Below the pieces are notes generated by a model. It saw only the letters and a program-made list of their open reading frames with translations. It did not search any database and was not told the DNA's origin. From Firmicutes bacterium CAG:882 (GTDB taxonomy: Bacteria; Bacillota; Clostridia; Lachnospirales; Lachnospiraceae): DNA of 21,683 nt. Location: NCBI GenBank assembly GCA_000435595.1, contig FR895443.1, positions 1-21,683 on the forward strand, written 5' to 3'. Below, in pieces: positions 14,712 through 21,683 of the stretch; positions within the stretch are counted from its first letter, which is position 1; every line of letters starts with the position of its first letter. A program made the translations under genes and the position numbers.

Positions 14712-16037
14712 ATGAGTAAACCGATAGTTGCCATAGTCGGCAGACCGAATGTCGGAAAGTCGACGCTGTTTAATGCACTTGCAGGACAGCAGATTTCCAT
14801 AGTAAAAGACACTCCTGGTGTTACAAGAGACAGAATATATGCCGATGTTGAATGGCTTCGTTATAACTTTACCATGATTGATACAGGAGGTATTGAGCCG
14901 GACAGCAAGGACATAATACTTGCCCAGATGAGAGAGCAAGCACAGATTGCCATTGACACTGCTGATGTAATCATATTCCTTGTCGATGTCAAGCAGGGAC
15001 TTGTAGACTCCGATTCTAAGGTTGCAGATATGCTCAGACGTTCAGGCAAGCCTATCGTGCTTGTTGTAAATAAGGTTGATGATTTTAACAAGATGATGCC
15101 TGATGTATATGAGTTTTATAATCTGGGAATAGGTGATCCTATGCCTATATCGTCAGTCAACAGACTGGGCTTTGGTGATATGCTTGATGCCGTCACAGGG
15201 CATTTTACGGAGGAAATGCTTTCGGATACGGAGGATGAGCGCCCGCGTGTAGCAATAGTAGGTAAGCCTAATGTCGGTAAGTCGTCCATAATCAATAAGC
15301 TGACGGGGGCTAACCGTGTTATTGTATCGAACATTGCGGGAACAACCCGTGATGCTATAGACACTGAGGTTAAGTATCAGGGCAGGGAATATGTGTTTAT
15401 TGATACGGCGGGTCTTAGAAGGAAGAGTAAGATTAAGGAAGACCTTGAGCGTTACAGCATCATTCGTACCGTGAGTGCGGTTGAGCGTGCCGATGTGGTT
15501 CTCGTCGTAATCGATGCGACAGAGGGTGTTACCGAGCAGGATGCCAAGATTGCCGGTATTGCACATGAGAGAGGCAAGGGCATAATCGTTGTCGTGAATA
15601 AGTGGGATGCCATTGAGAAGAATGACAAGACCATGTATGAGCATAACAATAAGATTAAGGAAATACTTTCTTTTATACCTTATGCCGAGGTAATGTTCGT
15701 ATCTGCGGAGACAGGTCAGAGACTTAACAAGCTCTATGACATGATAGATATGGTTATAGAGAACCAGAACTTAAGAATTCAGACAGGTGTTCTCAACGAG
15801 ATTCTTTCGGAAGCCGTTGCAATGCAGCAGCCGCCTTCAGATAAGGGACGCCGTCTCAAGATATTCTACATGACACAGGTTGCGGTTGCACCGCCTACTT
15901 TTGTAATATTTGTAAATGACAAGGAGCTTATGCACTTTTCATATACAAGATATATTGAGAACAAGATCAGAGAGGCATTCGGCTTCAGAGGAACTGCGCT
16001 CAAGTTCATAATACGTGAGAGAAACGAAAAGGAGTAG
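14712..16037 (+). CDS. der: Ribosome biogenesis GTPase Der (EngA)
   Basis: This 441-residue protein is Der, an essential GTPase in 50S assembly with two tandem G domains and a C-terminal KH-like domain. The first domain has GRPNVGKST (residues 10-18), DTGG and NKVD. The second has GKPNVGKSS (from residue 184), DTAGLRRKSKIKEDLERYS and NKWD. The C-terminal domain (about 350-441) contains PPTFVIFVND and a YTRYIENKIRE-like stretch. Length is as expected. The ATG at 14712 follows AAGAGGTGA (14698-14706). An in-frame extension to 14652 would enter the hairpin region and lacks a ribosome binding site. Der leads the plsY-gpsA-spoIVA group. Its leader is unusually structured. Confidence 0.96.
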   Translation: MSKPIVAIVGRPNVGKSTLFNALAGQQISIVKDTPGVTRDRIYADVEWLRYNFTMIDTGGIEPDSKDIILAQMREQAQIAIDTADVIIFLVDVKQGLVDSDSKVADMLRRSGKPIVLVVNKVDDFNKMMPDVYEFYNLGIGDPMPISSVNRLGFGDMLDAVTGHFTEEMLSDTEDERPRVAIVGKPNVGKSSIINKLTGANRVIVSNIAGTTRDAIDTEVKYQGREYVFIDTAGLRRKSKIKEDLERYSIIRTVSAVERADVVLVVIDATEGVTEQDAKIAGIAHERGKGIIVVVNKWDAIEKNDKTMYEHNNKIKEILSFIPYAEVMFVSAETGQRLNKLYDMIDMVIENQNLRIQTGVLNEILSEAVAMQQPPSDKGRRLKIFYMTQVAVAPPTFVIFVNDKELMHFSYTRYIENKIREAFGFRGTALKFIIRERNEKE

Positions 16038-16050
16038 ACAAAAATATATC

Positions 16051-16713
16051 ATGGAAACAATTGTACAACGTCTTATTTGTCTGGTTATCGGATATGCATT
16101 CGGACTTTTTCAGACAGGATATTTGTATGGGAAAATGCACGGAATTGATATTCGCAAGGAGGGAAGCGGTAACGCCGGAACTACCAATGCACTCCGCGTA
16201 CTCGGAAAGAAGGCCGGGATTATCACCTATATCGGCGATATGGTTAAGGCGGTACTTGCTGCTGCCGTTGTGAGACTTATTTTCGGGCAGAGCCACGCGG
16301 ATATTATTATGGTGCTTGTTCTATACAGCGGTTTTGGAGTAATCCTCGGACATAATTTTCCGTTCTACCTCGGATTTAAGGGTGGAAAGGGTATCGCAGC
16401 ATCGTCGGGAGTCATTGTATCTCTCGGCTATTGGCCGCTTATTCTTCTTGGTTTTTGTACATTTATGATTGTAACTGTTGTCAGCAGATATGTTTCTCTT
16501 GGCTCACTTGTAATGATGACGGGATTTCTCGTTGAGTTCATAATCTTTGCCGTGAACGGAATGATACCGGGCTTGTATCAGGCAGAGATGGTTGAGGCAG
16601 TAATAATAGTTGCAATCCTTACTGCTCTTGCTTTTTGGAGACACAGAGCCAATATAGTCAGACTCGTTCATGGAAATGAACGCAAATTATGGGGTGGAAA
16701 GAAGGAGAACTGA
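16051..16713 (+). CDS. plsY: Acyl-phosphate:glycerol-3-phosphate acyltransferase
   Basis: This 220-residue membrane enzyme moves an acyl group from acyl-phosphate to the sn-1 position of glycerol 3-phosphate, making lysophosphatidic acid. The three family motifs are present: GSGNAGTTNALR, GDMVKAV and GHNFPFYLGFKGGKG. About five hydrophobic segments can be seen. The ATG at 16051 gives the usual N-terminus; the AAAAGGAG at 16027-16034, overlapping the der stop, is 16 bases away, farther than usual. A GTG at 16015 would overlap der. The gene ends one base before gpsA, which supplies its substrate. Confidence 0.95.
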   Translation: METIVQRLICLVIGYAFGLFQTGYLYGKMHGIDIRKEGSGNAGTTNALRVLGKKAGIITYIGDMVKAVLAAAVVRLIFGQSHADIIMVLVLYSGFGVILGHNFPFYLGFKGGKGIAASSGVIVSLGYWPLILLGFCTFMIVTVVSRYVSLGSLVMMTGFLVEFIIFAVNGMIPGLYQAEMVEAVIIVAILTALAFWRHRANIVRLVHGNERKLWGGKKEN

Positions 16714-16714
16714 T

Positions 16715-17710
16715 ATGTCAAAGGTATGTATAGCCGGAGCGGGAAGCTGGGGACTTGCACTTGCACTTGTCCTTGAGAAGAATGGACATGAGGTGACTGT
16801 GTGGTCGGCACTTCCTAAGGAAATCGAGCTGTTAAAAGAAGAACATGAGAACAAGAGATGTCTGCCGGGAGTGATAATTCCACCTACGATTAAGCTCACG
16901 GACGATTTGCGAGAGGCTCTTGATGATAAGGATGTCATAGTCATGGCTGTTGCATCTCCTTACACGCGTTCAACTGCAGCTAAGTTTGCACCTTACATAA
17001 GGGACGGACAGATTATTGTCGACGTGGCAAAGGGAATTGAGGAGAGCAGTCTTCACACTCTGTCACAGGTAATTAAGGAGGAGCTTCCTACGGCGGAGGT
17101 TGCAGTTTTATCGGGGCCTACACATGCTGAGGAGGTCAGCAGATTTATACCGACGACATGCGTTATCGGTTCTGAGAATGAGGAGACGGCATGCTTTTTG
17201 CAGAATCTTTTCATGAACGAAAATTTCCGAATATATACTAGTTCGGATGTGCTCGGAATAGAGGTTGGAGGTTCACTTAAGAATGTCATAGCACTTGCGG
17301 CAGGAATTGCCGATGGCTTAGGCTATGGTGACAATACCAAGGCGGCACTTATAACGAGAGGAATTCATGAGATTTCAAGACTCGGAGTTGCTATGGGCGG
17401 CAGGCTTCAGACATTTTACGGACTTACAGGAATGGGCGACCTTATAGTGACCTGTGCAAGCATGCACAGCCGTAACAGACGTGCAGGTATACTTATAGGT
17501 CAGGGCAGGACCATGAAGGAAGCGATGGATGAGGTTCAGATGGTAGTAGAGGGCGTATACTCAGCCAAGGCTGCACTGATTCTTGCAAGAAAATATAATA
17601 TACCGATGCCTATCACTGAAAAAATCAATGAGATTTTATTTGAGGATAAAAGTGCAAAGGACGCTGTACATGAGCTTATGGTTCGTGACAGAAAGGTTGA
17701 GTACGAATAA
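16715..17710 (+). CDS. gpsA: Glycerol-3-phosphate dehydrogenase [NAD(P)+]
   Basis: This 331-residue cytosolic enzyme reduces dihydroxyacetone phosphate to sn-glycerol 3-phosphate. The nucleotide-binding loop is GAGSWG near residue 7, LSGPTHAEEV lies mid-protein, the catalytic Lys189 sits in GGSLKNVIALAAG, and GLTGMGDLIVTCASMHSRNRR follows. AAGGAG at 16702-16707 sets the start, inside the end of plsY. With PlsY it forms two consecutive steps of phospholipid synthesis, so the tight spacing makes sense. No strong terminator follows; a short palindrome AGGAG-T-CTCCT (17733-17743) is the only structure before the spoIVA repeat. Length is normal. Confidence 0.96.
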   Translation: MSKVCIAGAGSWGLALALVLEKNGHEVTVWSALPKEIELLKEEHENKRCLPGVIIPPTIKLTDDLREALDDKDVIVMAVASPYTRSTAAKFAPYIRDGQIIVDVAKGIEESSLHTLSQVIKEELPTAEVAVLSGPTHAEEVSRFIPTTCVIGSENEETACFLQNLFMNENFRIYTSSDVLGIEVGGSLKNVIALAAGIADGLGYGDNTKAALITRGIHEISRLGVAMGGRLQTFYGLTGMGDLIVTCASMHSRNRRAGILIGQGRTMKEAMDEVQMVVEGVYSAKAALILARKYNIPMPITEKINEILFEDKSAKDAVHELMVRDRKVEYE

Positions 17711-17745
17711 ATTTTAATATTGTGTTCTAATGAGGAGTCTCCTTT

Positions 17746-17776
17746 GAATATAATTTAGCAGTTGTAAATTATATTC
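17746..17776. repeat. Perfect 12-bp inverted repeat abutting the spoIVA ribosome binding site
   Basis: GAATATAATTTA (17746-17757) and TAAATTATATTC (17765-17776) are exact reverse complements around a seven-base loop. The ribosome binding site GGAGGAGG begins at the very next base (17777). It could be a protein operator, an mRNA hairpin or part of an unusual promoter. No T run follows, so a terminator for gpsA is less likely. Confidence 0.7.
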
Positions 17777-17793
17777 GGAGGAGGTTTTTGTTT

Positions 17794-19263
17794 TTGGATA
17801 CATATAATATTTACAAGGATATAAACGCAAGAACAGAGGGAGAAATCTACATTGGGGTTGTGGGACCTGTAAGAAGCGGCAAATCAACCTTCATAAAACA
17901 TTTTGCGGAAAAACTGATTCTTCCTTACATGGAGGACGGTGCAGGGAAGGAGCGCGCCAAGGATGAACTTCCACAGTCGGCGGCAGGAAGAACCGTTATG
18001 ACCACGGAGCCGAAATTCATCCCCAGAGAGGCATGCACAATCACACCTGTAGAGGATGTGTCGATGAAGATAAGACTTATTGACTGCGTGGGGTTTATGA
18101 TTGACGGGGCTACGGGAGTGGTCGAGGAAGGACATGAGCGTCTGGTTAAGACGCCGTGGTATGATTATGAGATTCCTTTTTCTGAGGCGGCTGAATTCGG
18201 AACAAGAAAAGTGATAAAGGATCATTCAACGGTGGGAATCGTGATGACGACGGACGGAAGCATCGGGGAGCTGCCAAGAGACAGCTACAAGGCGGCGGAG
18301 GCGGCAGCTATTGATGAGCTTAAGAAGATAGGAAAGCCGTTTGTTGTGGTCGTAAATTCAAAGAATCCTGCATCAAAGTCTGCGTCAGAATGTGTGGATG
18401 AGATAAAAAAGACTTATGCGACTGAGGCGGTGAGCCTTGACTGCGAAAAACTGACGCTTGAGGATATCAACAGAACGCTTGAACTTCTTTTAAACAGTTT
18501 TCCGGTAAATGGAATTGAATTTTATTTTGACAGATGGATAGAGACTCTTCCGGATGATAACGATATAAAGAAAGCTATGGTGGAATGTGCAGGCCGGATA
18601 CTTGACAGGATTACATATATAAGAGACTTTACAAAGGACAGCATCAGGGTTCAAAACGAATATGTAGAGGATGTAAAGAGTGAACCGCTTGACATGTCGG
18701 ACGGTATAATACGTCTGACCTTCAAGGTTGATGACAGACTCTACTATGATATGCTGAGCTCGATTGCAGGTCAAAGGATTGAGAATGAGTTCGAGCTTTT
18801 AAAGCTCATCAGAGAGTATGCAAAGGAGAAGAGCGGGCTTGACAGGTATACAGCAGCGATAGATACTGTACGACGGAAGGGCTACGGTGTGGTATCACCT
18901 TCAAGAGATGAAATAAGCATATCTGAACCGGAGGTAATCAAAAACGGTGGAAGATACGGTGTAAAGATTAAGGCTGAAAGTCCATCGTATCACATGATTA
19001 AGGTAAACATAGGAACAGAGATTGCTCCTATTGTGGGAAGTGAAGAACAGGCAAATGACCTCAAAAAATATATTGATGAGAACACAAAAAAGGGAGATGC
19101 CTGGGACATTAATATATTCGGAAAGACGATTGAACAGCTTGTCGACGACGGCATAAGAACCAAGCTGGCAATGATGAATGATGACTGTCAGACGAAGCTT
19201 ATGGATACTATGCAGAAGGTGGTCAATGACAACAGCGGAGGACTTATATGTCTTATAATATGA
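17794..19263 (+). CDS. spoIVA: Stage IV sporulation protein A (spore coat basement ATPase)
   Basis: This 489-residue protein is SpoIVA, an ATPase of TRAFAC GTPase ancestry that polymerises on the forespore surface as the base layer of the coat and is needed for cortex formation. The P-loop is GPVRSGKST with Lys30, followed by DELPQSAAGRTVMTTEPKF with Thr70/Thr71 and the Walker B region IRLIDCVG. The C-terminus ends NSGGLICLII as in B. subtilis (NEGSGGLIAIIL). The TTG at 17794 puts the P-loop lysine at position 30, as in B. subtilis, and lies nine bases from GGAGGAGG; the TTG at 17788 is only three bases away. In a sporulating cell it should be mother-cell specific (sigma-E), but I could not find a convincing sigma-E promoter. 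Presence of the gene implies sporulation ability or ancestry. Confidence 0.97.
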   Translation: MDTYNIYKDINARTEGEIYIGVVGPVRSGKSTFIKHFAEKLILPYMEDGAGKERAKDELPQSAAGRTVMTTEPKFIPREACTITPVEDVSMKIRLIDCVGFMIDGATGVVEEGHERLVKTPWYDYEIPFSEAAEFGTRKVIKDHSTVGIVMTTDGSIGELPRDSYKAAEAAAIDELKKIGKPFVVVVNSKNPASKSASECVDEIKKTYATEAVSLDCEKLTLEDINRTLELLLNSFPVNGIEFYFDRWIETLPDDNDIKKAMVECAGRILDRITYIRDFTKDSIRVQNEYVEDVKSEPLDMSDGIIRLTFKVDDRLYYDMLSSIAGQRIENEFELLKLIREYAKEKSGLDRYTAAIDTVRRKGYGVVSPSRDEISISEPEVIKNGGRYGVKIKAESPSYHMIKVNIGTEIAPIVGSEEQANDLKKYIDENTKKGDAWDINIFGKTIEQLVDDGIRTKLAMMNDDCQTKLMDTMQKVVNDNSGGLICLII

Positions 19264-19307
19264 GACTGATGAGGCAGATAGGTGAGGTTTTGTTTTGAAT
19301 GTATAAC

Positions 19308-19363
19308 GAGTATATTTATACATTTCGGCTCCGATTGTGCGAAATATATAAATATACTCTTTT
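19308..19363 (+). terminator. Long hairpin terminator after spoIVA
   Basis: A perfect 13-bp stem (19308-19320 / 19347-19359; GAGTATATTTATA with its complement) continues after one mismatch with 6 bp (ATTTCG 19322-19327 / CGAAAT 19340-19345). TTTTAT follows. The stem is A+T-rich but long, and its place 45 bases after the stop suits a terminator. Confidence 0.65.
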
Positions 19364-19390
19364 ATACATAACGAAGTTTCTTTAACTATT

Positions 19391-19449
19391 TGCTATAATA
19401 GCGAGAAAAAATATAAATAATTGAGTTTGCAGGTATATTATGGTATGAT
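19391..19449 (+). promoter_or_regulatory. Promoter region upstream of the MutS-like gene
   Basis: The better candidate is TTGAGT (19421-19426), 17 bases, TATGAT (19444-19449), with TGG just before the -10 box giving an extended -10. A second extended -10, TGCTATAAT, lies at 19391-19399 with no good -35. Both read toward the gene at 19707, and both lie upstream of the 141-bp inverted-repeat element. The 443-base gap from spoIVA to this gene holds the terminator, these promoters and that element, with no coding sequence that I can support. Confidence 0.6.
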
Positions 19450-19494
19450 AATTCTGTCAGTTGAGTATTTGCGAGCTTTTGTTTATAAAGTACA

Positions 19495-19635
19495 GTTGGA
19501 CAATTTTTCTATATTGCAAGCTTGGCGCTTTGCAGCCATCGGTACTTAAACGGCGTTATTTGCCGTTTTATGTACCGCTATGTGATGCAATGCAGTGGGA
19601 GCGTGCCAAGCGGTAATATAGAAAAATTGTCCAAC
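19495..19635. mobile_element. 141-bp MITE-like element with 21-bp perfect terminal inverted repeats
   Basis: The ends (19495-19515 and 19615-19635) are perfect 21-bp inverted repeats starting GTTGGACAATTTT. Inside are a second stem GCTTGGC (19520-19526) / GCCAAGC (19605-19611) and a central hairpin of GGTAC (19541-19545) / GTACC (19572-19576) and AAACGGC (19548-19554) / GCCGTTT (19562-19568). It has no coding capacity. The size and ends suit a miniature inverted-repeat element, but no target-site duplication could be seen and only one copy is in the window, so it could instead be a structured RNA gene or leader. Confidence 0.55.
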
Positions 19636-19706
19636 GTCACTTAGCGTTATAGTAACAATATTTTGCCAATACTTATGTTATAAACTTTATGAAACGAGGA
19701 CACATC

Positions 19707-21398
19707 ATGACGGTTACAGACTGGTTTTTGTATTTTGGAGTTCCGATAGCGGCTTTTCTGATATTCTTTATCTTCCAGGCGCATAAGATTAAGCAGGACA
19801 ATATGAAGAAAATAAGGGATTCTTTTGGAAAGAGAGCGGACAAGAAGTATATATATGAAGAATATGAGAATATTTCGCATGGGTTCTTTTTACAGAATAT
19901 GGATGAGAACAATGCGGTTGATGATATAACCTGGAATGACCTTAATATGGATGCGGTGTATAAAAACATGGATTCCACGGCATCCTCGCTTGGTCAGGAA
20001 GCTTTGTACTCCATGCTGAGAACACCGATAGTGGATGATGAGGAGCTTAGCGAGAGAACACGTCTCATGGAATACTTTGCCGGACATGAGAAGGAGCGAA
20101 CGGAGCTTGCGATGATATATTCCGGATTCGGCTACAGCAGAAAAATGTCGGTTGCAGACTATATCGAGAGCATAGGTGAGTGTAAGAAAACCTCAGCACT
20201 TCCGCATTTTATTATGTTGATTTTATTTGCTGCGGCTTTGGTGTATTGCCTTACGGTAAATATTGCGGTCGGGATGTGGGCGGTGATAGGCATGGCGGTG
20301 ATAAATGTCGTGTCGTATTTTAAGTTCAAGGCTGAGATAGAGACATACTTTGTGTGCATCAAGCAGGTTTTTTCAATGTGTGCGTGTGCAAAGAGCATAC
20401 TGAAAATGAATTGTGAAGCTATATCGGAATATACGGAGGAGCTTTACAGACTTTTTCACGAGTTTGACGGAGTCAGACGTTTTTCATGGATTATGGCGAC
20501 CGGCAAAGGAGGCGTTTTGGAGTTCGTTCTTGATTATGTCAGGATGATTACACATCTCGATATAATTAAGTTCTGCTTTGTTGTAAGCGGTCTTAACAGG
20601 AAGAAGGATTCCGTGTGGGCACTGTATAACAGGCTGGGATATTTCGATGCACTGATAGCGGCAGCATCGTATAAAAAAAGTCTTCCGTATACATGCAGAC
20701 CTGTATTTTCGGACGGAAAAGCTCTTGTGTTTGAGGCAGACGAGCTGTATCATCCGCTTATAGAGGAACCGGTTGCCAATTCGATAAAGACGGATTCAAG
20801 TGTGCTCATAACAGGCTCAAATGCATCGGGCAAGTCTACGTTCCTGCGCTCGGCGGGTATATGTGCGATTCTTTCACAGACGCTTAATTTTGCTACTGCA
20901 AGAGCGTATAGAGGAAGACGGTTCAGAATATATTCATCCATGGCTCTTAAGGACAACCTGTTGGGAAACGAGAGCTACTATATGGTTGAGATTAAATCAT
21001 TGAAGAGAATTATGGATGCTGCCGGTGCAGACAGCGGATATCCTGTGCTTTGTTTTATAGATGAGGTGCTCAGAGGAACCAATACCGTGGAACGAATTGC
21101 CGCATCGTCGCAGATACTTAAGGGACTTGCGTGCATGAATGCCGTATGTTTTGCCGCGACACATGATATAGAGCTTACAACAATACTGGAGAAGTTCTAT
21201 TATAACTATCACTTTACGGAAGAGATAACGGATAATGATGTCAAGTTCAGCTATAAGCTTTTAACCGGCAGAGCTACAAGCCGTAATGCGATTAAGCTGC
21301 TTGGACTCTTAGGATATGACAAGGCGATTCTTGAACAGGCGGCACAGGCGGCAAAAAGCTTTGAGGAGAGCGGAAGCTGGTCGTCAGTTTCGTCTTGA
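19707..21398 (+). CDS. Membrane-anchored MutS-like ATPase
   Basis: This 563-residue protein carries the C-terminal ATPase of the MutS family but lacks the mismatch-recognition and connector domains of true MutS. Walker A is GSNASGKST (from residue 370), a MutS signature LLGNESYYMVEIKSLKRI follows, Walker B is VLCFIDEVLRGTNTVER (Asp452, Glu453), and ATHDIEL completes the site. A membrane helix lies near residues 5-27, and a second hydrophobic pair near 165-207 (LILFAAALVYCL and the stretch after it). The middle (about 210-340) resembles the helical lever/clamp region. It is therefore unlikely to do standard mismatch repair; the role is unknown. The ATG at 19707 follows GAGGA (19696-19700); the ATG at 19689 is upstream of that site. 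Length is short for MutS (about 850) and MutS2 (about 780). Confidence 0.82.
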   Translation: MTVTDWFLYFGVPIAAFLIFFIFQAHKIKQDNMKKIRDSFGKRADKKYIYEEYENISHGFFLQNMDENNAVDDITWNDLNMDAVYKNMDSTASSLGQEALYSMLRTPIVDDEELSERTRLMEYFAGHEKERTELAMIYSGFGYSRKMSVADYIESIGECKKTSALPHFIMLILFAAALVYCLTVNIAVGMWAVIGMAVINVVSYFKFKAEIETYFVCIKQVFSMCACAKSILKMNCEAISEYTEELYRLFHEFDGVRRFSWIMATGKGGVLEFVLDYVRMITHLDIIKFCFVVSGLNRKKDSVWALYNRLGYFDALIAAASYKKSLPYTCRPVFSDGKALVFEADELYHPLIEEPVANSIKTDSSVLITGSNASGKSTFLRSAGICAILSQTLNFATARAYRGRRFRIYSSMALKDNLLGNESYYMVEIKSLKRIMDAAGADSGYPVLCFIDEVLRGTNTVERIAASSQILKGLACMNAVCFAATHDIELTTILEKFYYNYHFTEEITDNDVKFSYKLLTGRATSRNAIKLLGLLGYDKAILEQAAQAAKSFEESGSWSSVSS

Positions 21399-21406
21399 CC
21401 GATATT

Positions 21407-21435
21407 TTGAAATGTGATAAACTAAAATTTATAAA
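21407..21435 (+). promoter_or_regulatory. Near-consensus promoter for the last gene
   Basis: TTGAAA (21407-21412) and TATAAA (21430-21435) are separated by exactly 17 bases, in an A+T-rich stretch. It lies nine bases after the MutS-like stop and 24 bases before the next ATG, so the small gene likely has its own strong transcription. No terminator separates the two genes. Confidence 0.7.
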
Positions 21436-21458
21436 ATAACTATAAGGAGGGTTGGACT

Positions 21459-21683
21459 ATGGCATGGAATATGGTTATTGCTGCATCTGAGACAGCAGAT
21501 ATTTTTACCTTAGGAAATGACGTATTCACAGAAATCCTTACTGCTCTTTTTATGATGGCAGTTATCGTATGCGCTGTTATTTTAGGTGGTAAGCTTCGAG
21601 GTAAGCATGATGCCAAGGTCGCTGCGGAGGCTGCAGTCGCGGCGCAGACCGCTGATATTGATGATAAGACCGAACAGAGCAGA
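21459..21683 (+). CDS. Small single-pass membrane protein, partial at the window end
   Basis: I do not recognise this protein. An ATG at 21459 follows the perfect ribosome binding site AAGGAGG (21444-21450), and 75 codons run to the window end without a stop. The first part, MAWNMVIAASETADIFTLGN, is mildly acidic. A membrane helix follows (about residues 24-43, LTALFMMAVIVCAVILGG), then a basic stretch KLRGKHDAK and an Ala- and acid-rich tail. The layout fits a small membrane protein with the tail in the cytosol. The strong promoter and ribosome binding site suggest high expression. What follows the helix outside the window is unknown. Confidence 0.75.
   Translation, partial: MAWNMVIAASETADIFTLGNDVFTEILTALFMMAVIVCAVILGGKLRGKHDAKVAAEAAVAAQTADIDDKTEQSR

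Noticed and set aside
17711..17793. A sigma-E promoter for spoIVA.
   Set aside because: No pair of boxes fitting the sigma-E pattern at the right spacing could be found; the A+T-rich palindrome only superficially resembles one.
1..21683. CRISPR arrays, tRNA or rRNA genes, prophage genes and insertion sequence transposases.
   Set aside because: No regularly spaced direct repeats, tRNA-like sequence, phage genes or transposase motifs were seen by eye; a tRNA or Rfam scan was not possible.

Overview
The window looks like a chromosomal segment of a low-to-mid G+C, Gram-positive, endospore-forming Clostridia, most likely Lachnospiraceae. The reasons are a spoIVA gene, strong AGGAGG-type ribosome binding sites, frequent TTG starts, and two gene blocks arranged as in Firmicutes: rplS-lepB-rbgA-rnhB followed by a FliK-like/FlhX pair (compare B. 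subtilis rplS-ylqF-rnhB-ylqG-ylqH), and der-plsY-gpsA-spoIVA (compare B. subtilis der-gpsA-spoIVA). The genus is not determined. No rRNA, tRNA, CRISPR array, prophage or insertion sequence transposase was seen.

Region 1 (1-4626) begins with the last codons of ribosomal protein L19 and its terminator. It continues with signal peptidase I, the circularly permuted ribosome-assembly GTPase RbgA, RNase HII, a FliK-like protein and a small FlhB C-terminal-domain protein (FlhX type), and ends in a hairpin that overlaps the flhX stop codon. Region 2 (4707-6447) holds a MATE-family efflux transporter, immediately followed by a YraN-family gene with a TTG start and a strong terminator.

Region 3 (6451-13156) starts at a good promoter. 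It encodes an 826-residue MMPL/RND-type membrane protein with an unusual glycine-patterned C-terminal tail. Overlapping it is an 1104-residue exported, membrane-anchored protein made of GLUG-type repeats interrupted by a long helical region. Overlapping that in turn is a PgeF/YfiH family enzyme. The first two look like a paired envelope system and are the least explained genes here. A divergent PRPP synthetase gene (13149-14354, minus strand) converges on pgeF with overlapping stop codons.

Region 4 (14355-19363) opens with back-to-back promoters. The der leader carries a 121-nt nested-hairpin element. Then come Der GTPase, PlsY acyltransferase and GpsA dehydrogenase; the last two catalyse consecutive steps in making lysophosphatidic acid and are separated by one base. 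SpoIVA, the spore-coat basement ATPase, follows and starts from TTG next to a perfect 12-bp inverted repeat.

Region 5 (19364-21683) has a promoter, then a 141-bp element with 21-bp perfect terminal inverted repeats inside the apparent 5' leader of a membrane-anchored MutS-like ATPase. Last is an unrecognised small membrane protein with its own near-consensus promoter, which runs off the window end.
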